Shown here in pieces: positions 11,540-22,289 of a stretch of 64,000 bases of DNA. The notes under the pieces are model-generated. The model did not search any database, was not told the origin of the DNA, and worked only from the letters and a program-made list of their open reading frames with translations. The position numbers and the translations under genes were made by a program. Source of the DNA: Flabesymbios commensalis (taxonomy: Eukaryota; Annelida; Polychaeta; Terebellida; Flabelligeridae); assembly GCA_964017125.1 (NCBI GenBank), contig OZ024915.1, positions 20,362,333 through 20,426,332 on the forward strand, read 5' to 3'. Position 1 is the first letter of the stretch; each line of letters starts with the position of its first letter.

Positions 11540-12947
11540 AATCAGTATCTGACAGTTTCTGTATTTTACGTTAATCTGCACAAAAACATCCTGATCGTGT
11601 TACAAACGGTATCAATGTATATTACCCCAATTACCACATATTCTGCATCCTAACTAATCTTGTTGCCACAGTGTACCCAATAATCTCTGGGACTTGTTTA
11701 TGACACAATATAGCATTGAGTTGGCAACAGTAGGGACAGTTACTAACATCGTCTGAAGATGGTGTATGTTCATAAAATATTTAAAAAAAAATCATAATCA
11801 GTATTTTCAACATTACTCTAGCAAATGAGCATTACCCTAGGTAATCATTTTGTGGATAGCTCCATTTTCACTGCTCTGTTTGGATTTCGGGTGTCCTCAA
11901 CCATTAATATCATATGCTCAAAACATATATACGTCAACTTCTGCACCAAATTACATATTTTTGATATCGTGTAACTGTATGTTATCATTGTCATTGACAG
12001 TGACATTATCTATCTCATCCTTGTTTTCAGTTAGAGGAGTAGATATAATGTGTACATTACGTTTTTGTGTGGATCTCTGAGTCGATGGTTGTGACGTTAT
12101 TCGTTCATTTATTCTGTCTGAAAACTGTGTTATCAACGCATTACCTGGCTATTCTATGGGCTTTTTTATGGCCAAAAATATAAAACCGAAGATGATTCTA
12201 TTGTAAATTGTCAATCCGATTGAAAAACATATTATTTATTTACTTCTGAATGTGAAAAAATGGCTTTACATAAATTATTACACTGGACTACAATGTGTCG
12301 TTTTTCTGACACATCTGTTTTGTTCCCCATAACTTTGTGAAATATTGATAATAGATGTTATCGCGGCCCGGAATTGGTTTCCGAGGTGTGAGAAACCTAT
12401 ATGTAGACACCAAAAACACATTTCTACGTTATTGGAAAGCAAGGTTAAGGCACATTACGTTGCAGTGGCGGCTATTTTGAATTTTGCCCTCTAGCGGCCA
12501 CTGTTTAATAATAATGGTAGCTATATGACCTTCAGAAACATCATAACTCAATTCCCTGACCCCAAAAATGTTATTTTACACACCGAAATGATGTTTTTGT
12601 GTTCATTGTGAGCCGAGTTGTGACATTTTCACAAATTTTGGCGGCCATTTTGTTTTTGATTTTTGAGTAGGAAAAAGACAAAATAGAGCTTGGCATGGGG
12701 CAGATTTGGAATCAGCGTACCCAAATTGTGTGAGAGAAACTGCATGCCAAATTCTACAAAAAAATGCCTTAACAAGTCAGAAATTTCAGAAATGGGCCCT
12801 GACTACGTAGACCCATAACATAGGTATTCAAATGAATCAGAAAGAGCTAACTAGGACATTTTATGATGATTTCAAATTGAAAAAAAAGCCTTTAGTCACC
12901 ATGGTTTAAACTACAATAATTCAGAGCTTTAATGGCTAAAGGGTTAA

Positions 12948-13527
12948 TTGTCCGTACTGGTAGTTGAGACGTAAGTGATCCGTGTCCATGTCACGTGATC
13001 GTGTAAACACAGCCAGCATGTAGGGATGGTTGCCGGGCGCTGGGCTGTACACTTATTGAGCGTGGTGCCGTGATAATGCCGGCGCGTCAAACCGTGTGAA
13101 GTATCCGTCCACAGGTAATGGCCACCTACGGAGAACCCGCTACGATCTCACTGCGACCATCTGGAATTTAAAGGGACTTATCTCACTGCGACCACCTGGA
13201 ATTTGAAGGAACTGCAGGAGAGGATTTGTTCGGCCTCTACGGTATTTTTAGTCAAATTAATTATAGCGATTGAGACTGTTTTTATTTAATAACGTGACGA
13301 TAATTGCCAACGCAGTTCTCGTCTCGTTTAGAATAAAATTACATAATGAGGCTTATACAAATACTGTTTTTATTATTATAATTTCTGACTGGCCGAGTAT
13401 AAATCATTATGATTTCATTAATTAGGCCATGTTAGGCAATTACTTTAGCTATGAATGTTTTTTACACAACCTGGTATTCCAATTGCAACGGATATTAATA
13501 TTGAAAAAATTACACCGATTTGACATC
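12948..13527. other. Unassigned, with a short direct repeat
   Basis: Relatively GC-rich at 12990-13230. It contains a 34-bp direct repeat, ATCTCACTGCGACCATCTGG at 13145 and again at 13179. No gene is seen; the rest is AT-rich. Confidence 0.4.
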
Positions 13528-13624
13528 GCAGCAACATTGACCTAATGCTGAACTAATGTTGCCCAGCGTTGTAGACGCTGGGCCAACATTAGCCCGGCAT
13601 TGGGTCAACGTGTCGTGTTTGCTG
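13528..13624. repeat. Family P palindromic MITE
   Basis: Palindrome around CCCAGCGTTGTAGACGCTGG, with outer arms GCAACATTGACC / GGGTCAACGTGTCG and GTGTTTGCTG on the right. Confidence 0.7.
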
Positions 13625-13930
13625 TGTATTAGTCTGTGGCTGCCTGAAGTGGCCTCAGACATAAACGTGGAGACGCCCCCCACCCCCACGCCGGCTGATC
13701 GCCATTTGTATCTGGCAGGACGCCCACCACTGGATTATCAGGCCCTATATATGTGTGGTGACCCAGCCGTAACGGACACCAGTACCACTGTGCCTAGTCT
13801 GTCACGCCAGTACCGCTGTGAGGATAGGCTGTCACCCCATTCACAAGGCGTAGTAACCGGCCACACGTGCGCCTCTTGACACACCTGTCACAGCACCCCT
13901 TAAGTACCAGGTGAGTCCTATTCATGCTTC

Positions 13931-14165
13931 TTAACCTTTTAACCGCCGGTGCCGCATATATTCGGGTTTTCGTTTTTATTAACACATTCAGTACAACATT
14001 TTAAATATGTTAAAGATAAAATGTGACATCAACCAGCAAGATTTGACCCCCATTTTGTCAAATCTGAAGAATTTTCCGTCACTTGAAGTTGTGGATCGCG
14101 TCAGCGAGACACAACTTCAAGTGGGTGAAAATTCAAATTGAATAATTTGGCGGTTAAAGGGTTAA
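13931..14165. mobile_element. TTAA MITE, family B, well preserved
   Basis: TTAA at 13931-13934 and 14162-14165. Ends CCTTTTAACCGCCGGTGCCG and TTTGGCGGTTAAAGGG. The central hairpin is CACTTGAAGTTGTGGATCGC / GACACAACTTCAAGTGGGTG. About 235 bp, no coding capacity. Confidence 0.85.
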
Positions 14166-14168
14166 GGA

Positions 14169-14765
14169 TTAACCCTTTGACTGCCGGTCACGATTATAGT
14201 TATTCGTTTTTTTTCATTTTTATCAGCACATTAAATGCCAGCTTTAAGATGTTAAAAGGACTAGCCCAGGTCTAAAATCATCAAAAAATCGGTGATTTTA
14301 TTTTGGCTTCTTAATATGACCATATGATGTAAACATGTCCATAGACTAGAACTGCAAAAGTTTTTTAATTTGTGTACTGCGCATTCACCAGTTAGGCTAG
14401 ATATAGAGACGAAATTCCTGATTTCTATTTATTGACAACCATGTCAAAAACTAGAAATACGGGAATTTCGTCTCTATATCTAGCCTAACTGGTGAATGCG
14501 CAGTACAAAAATTAAAAACTTTTGCAGTTCTAGTCTATGGACATGTTTACATCATATGGTCATATTAAGAAGCCAAAATAATATCACCGATTTTTTGATG
14601 ATTTTAGACCTGGGCTAGTCCCTTTAAATGGAAAACGTGACATCAATCAACAAGATCGCAAAATCGTATTTTGTCAGATCTAGTTATTTTCCATCCACTT
14701 GAAGTTGTCAATCGAGTCAGAGACACACAACTTCAAGTGAGTTAAAATTCTTATTAAATAACTGT
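14169..14765. mobile_element. TTAA MITE, family B, with nested family D element
   Basis: Starts TTAACCCTTTGACTGCCGG only 4 bp after the previous family B copy. Sequence up to 14261 and from 14638 forms one family B element once the family D element between them is taken out. The right end decays after CTTCAAGTGAGTTAAAATTC and has no clear TTAA. Confidence 0.75.
14262..14637. mobile_element. TTAA foldback MITE, family D (copy 1)
   Basis: Near-perfect inverted repeat of about 370 bp between two TTAA. Ends AAGGACTAGCCCAGGTC / GACCTGGGCTAGTCC. Paired blocks include ATCATCAAAAAATCGGTGAT and its complement and AGAGACGAAATTCC / GGAATTTCGTCTCT. It could be piggyBac-type or, as it begins A(A)GGG rather than CCC, Kolobok-type; both use TTAA. 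Confidence 0.85.
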
Positions 14766-14974
14766 CCTAAAAACTGGCTGTGTAGATAATAATTATAATG
14801 TCGATCTGACGTTAACTCGAGATTACCTTGAGCTCGCAAGTTTTCTCAATCTATGTTATTATTATTTTTATTGTTAATTCAGTCTCTTTCACAGCGTTCC
14901 ACACCATGTTTTGGATCACTGTAGAGAACCGTCATTCGTAGTTTAAAATGGAGTAATATTATGATCTTATCCAG

Positions 14975-15347
14975 TTAAAGGGACTGGCCCAGGCTAAAAT
15001 CATCAAAAAATCGGTGATTTTATTTTGGGTTCTTAATATGACCATATGATGTAAACATGTGCATAGACTAGAACTGCAAATTTTTATAATTTTTGTGCTG
15101 CGCATTCATCAGTTAGACTAGATATAGGGACGAAATTCCCGCATTTCCTATTTTTGACATGGTTGTCAATAATTAGAAATCAGGAATTTCGTCTCTATAT
15201 CTAGCCTAACTGGTGAATGCGCGGCACAAAAATTATAAAAATTTGCAGTTCTAGTCTATGTACATGTTTACATCATATGGTCATATTAAGAACCTGAAAT
15301 AAAATCACCGATTTTTTGATGATTTTAGCGTGGGCCAGTCCCTTTAA
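14975..15347. mobile_element. TTAA foldback MITE, family D (copy 2)
   Basis: TTAA at 14975-14978 and 15344-15347, ends AGGGACTGGCCCAGGC and CGTGGGCCAGTCCCT. Very similar to the copies at 14262 and 21917, so the family is fairly young. Confidence 0.88.
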
Positions 15348-15476
15348 AGCTTGTGGAAAGACATCACAATTTCAGTGTGAATTGAAAATGGAACCATGGT
15401 AACCCTCCAATATAATCCACACATGTGCAGGCCTTCCGGAACAGTTTAGTGCACAGCTGAATCAGTGCTGGCTGGC

Positions 15477-16105
15477 GGGTATCTCGAAAACCCCCTCGAC
15501 CCCCTCGACACCCACGCCCCTCGACCCTCGACCCACGACCCTCGACTTAATTTTAAAAACAGTTTTTGTTTGTTTATATAATTATAACTTTTGTATAATA
15601 ATAACATTCGGGAAATTTATATAGGCCTACTGTGATGCTAACCTGGCTATCAAGTGATGTTGGCTGACCGTCTGCTACGCTGGTCCAGCATTTACCCGAC
15701 GTTGCTTTAATGTCTCTTGTTTAATGGGTGGCCATCTAATATAGTTTTATGAATACACGTAGGCTCACAGCTGGCCAAACACATTTTAATGTTGGGTCAC
15801 TGTTTAGGATCGCTTGTCTAACTTTAACTGTTATGTATTTTAACCCAAGCATGGGATTGAATGCCTCTTGTTTTTTTGGTGCGTAAAAAAAACACTTGCC
15901 AGTCATATCACCTGGCATGTCACTCGCCAGCTTCATTCAGTCACACGCTTTGGCACCGGCATCGCAAGCGGTGGGCCAGCGTTAAAGAAGTTGAGCCAGC
16001 AATAATCCAACATTGGTTCAATGCTTAGTGTTTTCTGTGCTTAGCTATCATTGGACTGGAACATTGTTGAGCCAGCTTTAATGTAAGGGGGTTTTCGAGA
16101 TATCC
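15477..16105. mobile_element. TIR element with 9-bp TSD
   Basis: Inverted ends GGGTATCTCGAAAACCCCC and GGGGGTTTTCGAGATATCC. The bases on both sides are CTGGCTGGC (15468-15476 and 16106-16114), a perfect 9-bp duplication. Just inside the left end is a run of CCCTCGAC-like units (15490-15545), the same motif that fills the 175-537 element, so the two may be related. The interior also holds family P pieces near 15645-15725 and 15945-16035. No transposase. Confidence 0.8.
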
Positions 16106-16301
16106 CTGGCTGGCCAAGATATATAAAATGCAAGTATTTTTCTGGACATTGTTATGTAAGAGAACCTTTTGAGACCAATATATCAAGTACTTAGCGGACA
16201 GAATCCGGTTTCAAATAACAAGAAGTATCAAGTATTTATTTCTGATGACCTCCAGAGAGCCAAGACAGACATATACAGGTATATCACGTATACTAAGGGT
16301 T

Positions 16302-16552
16302 TTAACCCTTTCACCGCCAAATTATTCAATTTGAATTTTCACCTACTTGAAGTTGTGTCTCGCTGACGCGACCCACAACTTCAAGTGGGTAAAAATTAGT
16401 CAGATTTGACAAAATGGAGGTCAAGTATTTTAAAATGTTGCTGATTGATGTCACACGTTTTATTTTCTACATGTGTAAAAGCTGATATGCCATATGCAAA
16501 TAACAAATGTCAAAAAACGAATATAATCGGTACCAGTGGTTTGAGGGTTTAA
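16302..16552. mobile_element. TTAA MITE, family B, inverted orientation
   Basis: TTAACCCTTTCACCGCCAAA at left and CAGTGGTTTGAGGGTTTAA at right; the hairpin CACCTACTTGAAGTTGTG is intact. Confidence 0.8.
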
Positions 16553-16668
16553 TGCACGACGCATTCATTGGGGATTCTTTTTTATTCGTCACGAAGTAAA
16601 ATTACAATAGGCCTATAGTTCAACACTAGATTTCCTAATAAAAAGTGCAATATCATGATTATGACACA

Positions 16669-16908
16669 TTAACCCTTGCAGCGCGGGGATCTACTTTAGA
16701 CGTCAGAATGTAGACGTCAGATTCTGACGTCTAAAGTAGATCCCAGCACTGTAAGAATAAACATATTAATGATGATCGTAGACCCATAACATAGGTATTC
16801 AAATGAATCAGAAAGAGCTAACTAAGACATTTATGATGATTTAGAATTGAATAATACCCTTTGGTTTCCATGGTTAATTCAAAAATATTTCAGCGCTTCA
16901 AGGGTTAA
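16669..16908. mobile_element. TTAA MITE, family A, intact reference copy
   Basis: TTAA at 16669-16672 and 16905-16908; ends CCCTTGCAGCGCGG and CAGCGCTTCAAGGG. A GACGTC hairpin (TACTTTAGACGTCAGAATG / CATTCTGACGTC...TAGATCC) is followed by a non-palindromic half with TAGACCCATAACATAGGTAT and TTTGGTTTCCATGG. This 240-bp copy shows the junction that is split at 1201-1812 and 7381-12947. Confidence 0.85.
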
Positions 16909-16929
16909 AAAATGAGTGATTTCACTTTT

Positions 16930-16992
16930 ATAAAGTCTACAGACGTCAGATTCTGACGTATAAAGACGGTCCGCACACTATAAGGGTGAACT
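16930..16992. repeat. Family A MITE fragment
   Basis: Only part of the GACGTC hairpin with GACGGTCCGCACACTATAAG remains; the rest is absent. Confidence 0.55.
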
Positions 16993-17401
16993 CCTGAGAT
17001 TGATCTTAAGTTACTCTCAGTTTCATTGGAAAGGTTAATACTGGTCTTAACGTCGACTGAAGCTGCAATGCTCTGCAATGCCATAAGGCAGTATAGGCTT
17101 ATTTAAAAAGTAAGCTGATAATGCGTTTTGGCTTCGCACGACAGTCATTTTTGTTTTTTAAGTTGCGGTTGTTTATTCAGATTTCAAAGTGAAACGCTGT
17201 ACAGCATTTGGGGCACTGGTATACATATGTTATGATTTGAATTTTTCAAATCTGACTAAAAATCTGGCACTTGAAGTTGTGGATCGCGGTCTGGTCCGCA
17301 GCGGTGAATTATTAGGTCAGGCTGTGTATTGGTAACTTGTGGTACAGGGCTCGAGCTATCCACAATTTATCATTGTGGTTGTACATACGGTGATTACATT
17401 G

Positions 17402-17638
17402 TAAGGGTATCGGTGCCGCATATATTCGGGTTCTCATTTTTGATTAGCACATTAAGTACCACCTTTTAAACATGTTAGATAAAATGTGACATCAATCAGC
17501 AATATTTGAAAACAGTTTTCCTCCATTTTGTCAAATCTGAATAATTTTCACTCACTTGAAGTTGTGGATCGCGTCAGCGAGACAGAATTTCAAGTGGGTG
17601 AAAATTCAGATTGAATAATTTGGCGACTAAAGGGTTAA
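17402..17638. mobile_element. TTAA MITE, family B
   Basis: Left end is damaged (TAAGGGTATCGGTGCCGC); right end is intact with TTAA at 17635-17638. A second, shorter scrap of the same family (GGCACTTGAAGTTGTGGATC) lies just upstream at 17240-17295. Confidence 0.75.
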
Positions 17639-17726
17639 TGTTACAATGAAAACACTACTTTCCTCAATTAACCGATTACATTAAATATATACGCTACTAC
17701 AATGTTGTGTAACACTATGCTGTCCT

Positions 17727-17789
17727 GCAAAGGCAAAAAGCAGTAACTGCTCACTTTTCAAGTAAGCAGTTACTGCTGTTTGCCTTTGC
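17727..17789. repeat. GCAGTA-ACTGCTTACTT hairpin (family H)
   Basis: Palindrome: GCAAAGGCAAAAAGCAGTAA, CTGCTCACTTTTC, then AAGTAAGCAGTTACTGCTGT and GCCTTTGC. Similar hairpins at 18809, 30975, 31037, 53915 and 54728 share the AGCAGTATCTGCTTACTT core but differ in the outer arms. No TSD is clear. Confidence 0.7.
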
Positions 17790-17913
17790 GCGACATCATT
17801 AAATCAGGGTCAGAATAATTTATTTGACTTCACAATGTATAGCAACATTAACAATATCAAAGACAAACACACATACATAATTAAAGTGAAAATATTTCAA
17901 TTAAAATATATAA

Positions 17914-18138
17914 GGGGGCCACCATTCAATATCCAGGGGGGGGGTGAAGTTTTTGTTGCGGGCAAATTATTTATTTCAACCCGGCTCGGCGGCGAGCTGG
18001 AAATTTCAAATTTTATGACATGCTTATATAGAACAGTTCTTGAAGTAAATTATTTATTTCACGCAGAGTCCGTCCGAATTTATTTATTTCAAAAAAATTC
18101 CAGCCCCCCCCCCCCCTGGCAATTGAATGGTGGCCCCC
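17914..18138. mobile_element. Small TIR element (GGGGGCCACCATTCAAT)
   Basis: Inverted ends of about 30 bp: GGGGGCCACCATTCAAT then CCAGGGGGGGGG at left; CCCCCCCCCCTGG and ATTGAATGGTGGCCCCC at right. The interior has three copies of AATTATTTATTTCAA. No TSD is clear and no superfamily is assigned. Confidence 0.65.
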
Positions 18139-18537
18139 TGAGGTCTCTGGGTATGATCATCCCTGTTTGTTTAAAAGGTATTTTTTAATGTTATGTGTTA
18201 TGTGTGGGCACCTGACACAGTTCGCTTTAACGATAAAGTGGCTAGTTTGGAAAGGGTGGATCTGAATTGGAAAAATGCTTAAAGCATTATTGTAGGTTCG
18301 ATTAATTTTTTTCTGTGTATGGACACAATAACAGCTTTGTATATACTTGGTACTCGGTAATACACACGTGTTTTTCACAGGCGGATGTGTCACCTTGTGT
18401 TAAACCCATTAGGAAAACAAACAAACCGTAAATATAACACACCGTAACCAACCACCTGAGTCGTTAATACACTCTCATCATGCTCATTGTGTGTACGATC
18501 AGCGTACACTACGTAATGCCTCCAAAATAAATCAGAA

Positions 18538-18600
18538 TGACTGCTGGCCGATGTCGGCTGAAGGTTGGACCAGCGTCTGAGACGGTGGCCCAATCTTAAG
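18538..18600. repeat. Family P, half copy
   Basis: TGGCCGATGTCGGCTGAAGG, then TTGGACCAGCGTCTGAGACG and GTGGCCCAA; the right arm is lost. Confidence 0.5.
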
Positions 18601-18650
18601 TGATAAATGGCAGAGTACCCTGTTTGCATAAATGTAAAGTGGATTATAAC

Positions 18651-18758
18651 CCAGCAAACACGGAACATCGAGCCATTGTTGGTTCAATGTTGGGCCAGCG
18701 TCGTAGACGGTGGACCAACATTGATCCAACAATGGCTCAATGTCTCGCATTTGCTGGG
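18651..18758. repeat. Family P palindromic MITE, well preserved
   Basis: CCAGCAAACACG at left and ATTTGCTGGG at right, with GAGCCATTGTTGG / CCAACAATGGCTC arms and GGGCCAGCGTCGTAGACGGT at the centre. Confidence 0.8.
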
Positions 18759-18808
18759 AAGCTTTCTGCATATCGCCACTTTCACTTTTATTGACATTAC
18801 ACAGCCGT

Positions 18809-18868
18809 GCAAAGCCAAACGGCTGTATCTGCTTACTTTAACAAGTACGCAGATACTGCCTTATGGCT
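18809..18868. repeat. Family H hairpin
   Basis: CAAAGCCAAACGGCTGTATC, TGCTTACTTTAACAAGTACG and CAGATACTGCCTTATGGCTT form an imperfect palindrome. Confidence 0.6.
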
Positions 18869-18878
18869 TAGCCACCCA

Positions 18879-18958
18879 GTAGTAGACCCAATGCTGGTTT
18901 ATTGTTGGGCCAGCGCCGTGAATTGTGCACCAGCGATAAACTAACATTGGGTCGATCT
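18879..18958. repeat. Family P, diverged copy
   Basis: ACCCAATGCTGGTTTATTGT and ACTAACATTGGGTCGA arms around GGGCCAGCGCCGTGAATTG. Confidence 0.55.
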
Positions 18959-19056
18959 CATGTGATTTTGAGAAAGTATAGGCCGCTCGATCGACCCTGA
19001 CACATTTTTAGGACTTGAAATATTTTGATGTTTTATCGTAGTGAATTCGCCAGGTT

Positions 19057-19102
19057 CTGTTTCATTCATTCATTCATTCATTTATTCATTCATTCATTTA
19101 TT
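19057..19102. repeat. (CATT)n microsatellite
   Basis: About eleven ATTC units with two TTTATT interruptions. Confidence 0.9.
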
Positions 19103-19135
19103 CTGTAATACGTATTACAGCAGATATGAACCATT

Positions 19136-19743
19136 TAGCCTATTGAATATGCCTTGCTGGTCGCGCAGCGAGCAAGGCATATGATCGATCCCATAGAAAA
19201 ACACGCATTATTACTAGCCGCCCACTGACCGCCTTTAAATGGTAATCATTGGACTCAATATATTCATACCTACCTCGGTCACCTGCTTTAAATACATCCA
19301 AGACATGAAAAATGGAATAATTAACAAATAAATGTGCTAAGCCATTCCTGCAAATCTGAACCGACAATGGCGATTTTGTGTTTGGAATAAGCTTCTGGTA
19401 ACTGGTAGGCCTAAACAGCTAAAGCACGAAACGCTTGGTGAAGCATGTTGGAAAATCGGAATAACCAGCGATAATACCCAGTGTTGAGTCGAACCGCCGG
19501 TTATTCCAATTTCCATATATGCATAATTATGTGTTTCGTGTGTTAGGCCTACCAGTTACCCGGATGATAATCCAAACACAAAATCGCCATTGTCGGTTCA
19601 GATTTGCAGGTATGGTTTAGCACATTTATTTGTAGGTATGAATATATTGAGTTGAATGATCACCATTTGAATGCGTGTTTTTCTATGGGATCGTTCATAT
19701 GCCTTACTCGCTGCGCGACCAGCAAGGCATATTCAATAGGCTA
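19136..19743. mobile_element. 608-bp long-TIR element with perfect 9-bp TSD
   Basis: Ends TAGCCTATTGAATATGCCTT and its exact complement; flanked by TGAACCATT at 19127-19135 and 19744-19752. Arms of roughly 270 bp pair almost to the centre (GATCCCATAGAAAAACACGC; CAAAATCGCCATTGTCGG and complements). The start includes a smaller hairpin, CTTGCTGGTCGCGCAGCGAG. No coding capacity; a Mutator-like origin is possible from TSD length. Confidence 0.85.
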
Positions 19744-19752
19744 TGAACCATT

Positions 19753-20256
19753 AAACCAATAGAATTGTTTATTTGCGGAACACTTTACGCTCTGATATTA
19801 GATCAACGGAGTCATTAAAAGGCATAATATTATGACCGGGTCTATTTGCCCCGTCGCAGGGCACACAAGGCAAGAAAAGTGCGTTGGATTACCCGTGACG
19901 GGGCTAATAACAGTTAAATCCTCTTCCATGTCCCCTGAAGGGGTGTGGAACCGCTAATTTTGTGCCTTCGATACACCGTGGCGGCCGAAATAAAGTAAAA
20001 TTAGAGTTATACAGCCCGCTGTGGTGTATGCAAGATAATTAAAGTGTCCTTGGGCACCCCGTGAATGATGTAACGAGGTTTCATATTGGTTGTCAAAAGA
20101 AGCATTACACTGAGTCCATTCGACTAGCACAATAAATATGTTCGCATTTCTAATTTTCAAAAACAACTACATCGATGAGTGGAGTATGTTCCATCTGGCA
20201 CTCCGGGGCCAGGTGACGTTGGGAGCATTCATTGTACCAGTATCACCTAATCCATG
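19753..20256. other. Unassigned
   Basis: Contains CGTCGCAGGGCACACAAGGC and related CCCGT-rich sequence at 19850-19950 without matching partners. No gene is recognised. Confidence 0.35.
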
Positions 20257-21905
20257 ACAGATGAAGTTTGCCTAGTGTGCAGCGAGCCCTTCATCCCTTC
20301 CAAGGATTAGGTTTAGCGACTGTGCAGTGGGCCCCTCATCCATCCTTAGAATGAGGTTTAGCCAGTGTGCAGTGGGCCCCTCATCCCTCCTAAGAGATGA
20401 CGTGTATCTATAGTTTGCAGTAGTCCCTCATCCCTCACTGAAACTGAAAGATGAAGTTTACCTAGTGTGCAACCAGCCCCTCATCCCTGAGAGATGAAGT
20501 TTACCAGAGTGCAACCAGCCCCTCATCCCTCCTGAGAGATGAGGTTTATCCAGTGTGCAACCACCCCTCATCCCTACTGAGAGACGAAGTTTACCCAGTG
20601 TGCAACCAGCCCCTCATCCCCGTGAGATAAAGTTTACAAGTGTGCAACCAGCCCCTCATCCCTCCTAAGGATGAGGTTTACCTACTGTGCAGTGGGCCCC
20701 TCATCCCTCCTGAGAAATGAGGTTTACCTAGTGTGCAGTGGGCCCCTCATCCCTCCTAAGAGATGGGGTTTACCAAGTGTGCAGTGGGCCCCTCATCCCT
20801 CCTGAGAGATGAGGTTTATCGATTGTGCAGTGAGCCCCTCATCCCTGATTCTGCCTGATAGATGAGGTTTACCCAGTGTGCAGTGGGCCCCTCATCCCTG
20901 ACTCTGCCTCAGAGATGAGGTGAATCAATAACCCAGTGTGCAGTGGGCCCCTCATCCCTAACTTTGCCTGAAAGATGAGGTTTACCCAGTGTGCAACCAG
21001 CCCTTCATCTATCCTGAGAGATGAGGTTTACCTAGTGTGCAGTGGGCCACTCGTCCCTCCTAAGAGACTAGTTTTACCTAGTGTGCAGTGGGCCCCTCAT
21101 CCCTCCTGAGAGATGAGTTTTATCGATTGTGCAGTGAGCCCCTCATCCCTGACTCTGTCTGATAGATGAGGTTTACCTAGTGTCCAGTGGGCCCCTCATC
21201 CCTTCTGAGAAATGTGGTTTACCCAGTGTGCAGTGAGCCCCTCATCCCTAACACTGCCTGAGAGATGAGGTTCACCCAGTGTGCAGTGGGCCCCTTATCC
21301 CTAACTGGCCCTGAAAGATGAGGTTTACCCAGTGTGCAACCAGCCCCTCATCCATCCTAAGAATGAGGTTTAGCCAGTCTGCAGTGGGCCCCTCATCCCT
21401 CCTAACAGATGAGGTGTACCTAGTGTGCAGTGGGCCCCTCATCCCTTCTGAGATATATGGGTTTAGTCAGTGTGCAGCGAGCCCTCATCCCTCCTGAAGA
21501 TGAAGTTTAGCCGGAAGTGTGCAGTGGGCCCCTCATCCATAACTGGGCCTGAAAGATAAGGTTCACCCAGTGTGTAGCGAGCCTTTCACTCTCTCAGGGT
21601 GGAGTTTACACAGAGAGAGGAGGTTTACCTAGTGTGCAGTGGGCCCTTCATCCCTCTTGAGAGACGAGGTTTATCCAGTGTGCAGTGGGCCTATCATCCC
21701 TACCTGGCCCTGCAAGATGAGGTTTACCCAGTGAGCAGCGAGCCCCTCATCCATCCTAAGGATGAGGTTTGGTCAGTGTGTAGTGTCCATAACTAGGCCG
21801 AAAGATGAGGTTCACCCAGTGTGTGGCGAGCCCTTCACTGTCCCAGGTTGAAGTTTACATAATGTGCAGCTGAGCCCCTCATCCCCAAGAGATGAGATTA
21901 TCAGA
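20257..21905. repeat. Minisatellite, 46-54-bp unit, 30-odd copies
   Basis: Tandem units of the form GTGCAGTGGGCCCCTCATCC, CTCCTGAGAGATGAGG, TTTACCTAGT. Unit length varies between about 46 and 54 bp because some carry an extra TGACTCTGC segment, and two head variants alternate (GTGCAGTGGGCC and GTGCAACCAGCC). Each unit has a short internal inverted pair, CCTCATC and GATGAGG. Frames are broken often, so it is not a coding repeat. Confidence 0.9.
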
Positions 21906-21916
21906 TTTTTCCTATA

Positions 21917-22289
21917 TTAAAGGGACTGGCCCACGCTAAAATCATCAAAAAATCGGTGATTTTATTTCGGGTTCTTAATATGACCATATGATGTAAGCAT
22001 GTACATAGACTAGAACTGCAAATTTTTATAATTTTTGTGCTGCGCATTCACCAGTTAGGCTAGATATAGAGACGAAATTCCTGATTTCTAATTATTGACA
22101 ACCATGTCAAAAATAGGAAATGCGGGAATTTCGTCTCTATATCTAGTCTAACTGATGAATGCGCATCACAAAAATTATAAAAATTTGCAGTTCTAGTCTA
22201 TGTACATGCTTACATCATATGGTCATATTAAGAACCCGAAATAAAATCACCGATTTTTTGATGATTTTAGCGTGGGCCAGTCCCTTTAA
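21917..22289. mobile_element. TTAA foldback MITE, family D (copy 3)
   Basis: AGGGACTGGCCCACGC / GCGTGGGCCAGTCCCT between TTAA at 21917-21920 and 22286-22289. With it removed, flanks join as CCTATATTAACATTCTGATG, a normal unit of the surrounding minisatellite. Confidence 0.9.

Larger units (their letters stand above)
7501..12805. mobile_element. Long-inverted-repeat DNA element L2, 5.3 kb, with gene remnant
   Basis: The ends are TAGTCAGGGCCC and GGGCCCTGACTA, flanked by CGT at 7498-7500 and 12806-12808 (3-bp TSD). The right arm runs continuously from 12805 inward to about 11570. The left arm matches it in three pieces, 7501-8091, 8469-8741 and 10459-10830, separated by two later insertions. 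Net of these, the arms are about 1.2 kb of a 3.2-kb element. The unpaired centre (about 10830-11570) holds the reading frame at 11153. The arms contain ATGGCCGCC blocks, as in L1. The set of 3-bp TSD, long arms and XPG-like gene recalls the Academ superfamily; that link is inference. Confidence 0.75.
7381..12947. mobile_element. TTAA MITE, family A, carrying the L2 insertion
   Basis: Left part 7381-7500: TTAA, CAGCGCGGGGATCGACTTTA and the GACGTC hairpin. Right part 12806-12947: GTAGACCCATAACATAGGTA through AAAGGGTTAA. In the uninterrupted copy at 16669-16908 these parts are contiguous. L2 sits between them with CGT on each side, so L2 inserted into an existing MITE. Confidence 0.75.

Noticed and set aside
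7501-12805. Polinton or other virus-like element
   Set aside because: Long inverted arms are present, but the TSD is 3 bp rather than 6 and there is no trace of capsid, polymerase B or integrase sequence.
13556-13879. 107-codon plus-strand frame
   Set aside because: It begins inside a family P palindrome and shows no motif afterwards.
17835-18188. 117-codon plus-strand frame
   Set aside because: It spans the GGGGGCC TIR element, and its mirror-like ends (GPPFNIQGG and WQLNGGPL) come from the inverted repeat.
20257-21905. CRISPR-like array
   Set aside because: Units vary continuously with no constant repeat separated by unique spacers; the setting is a eukaryotic genome.
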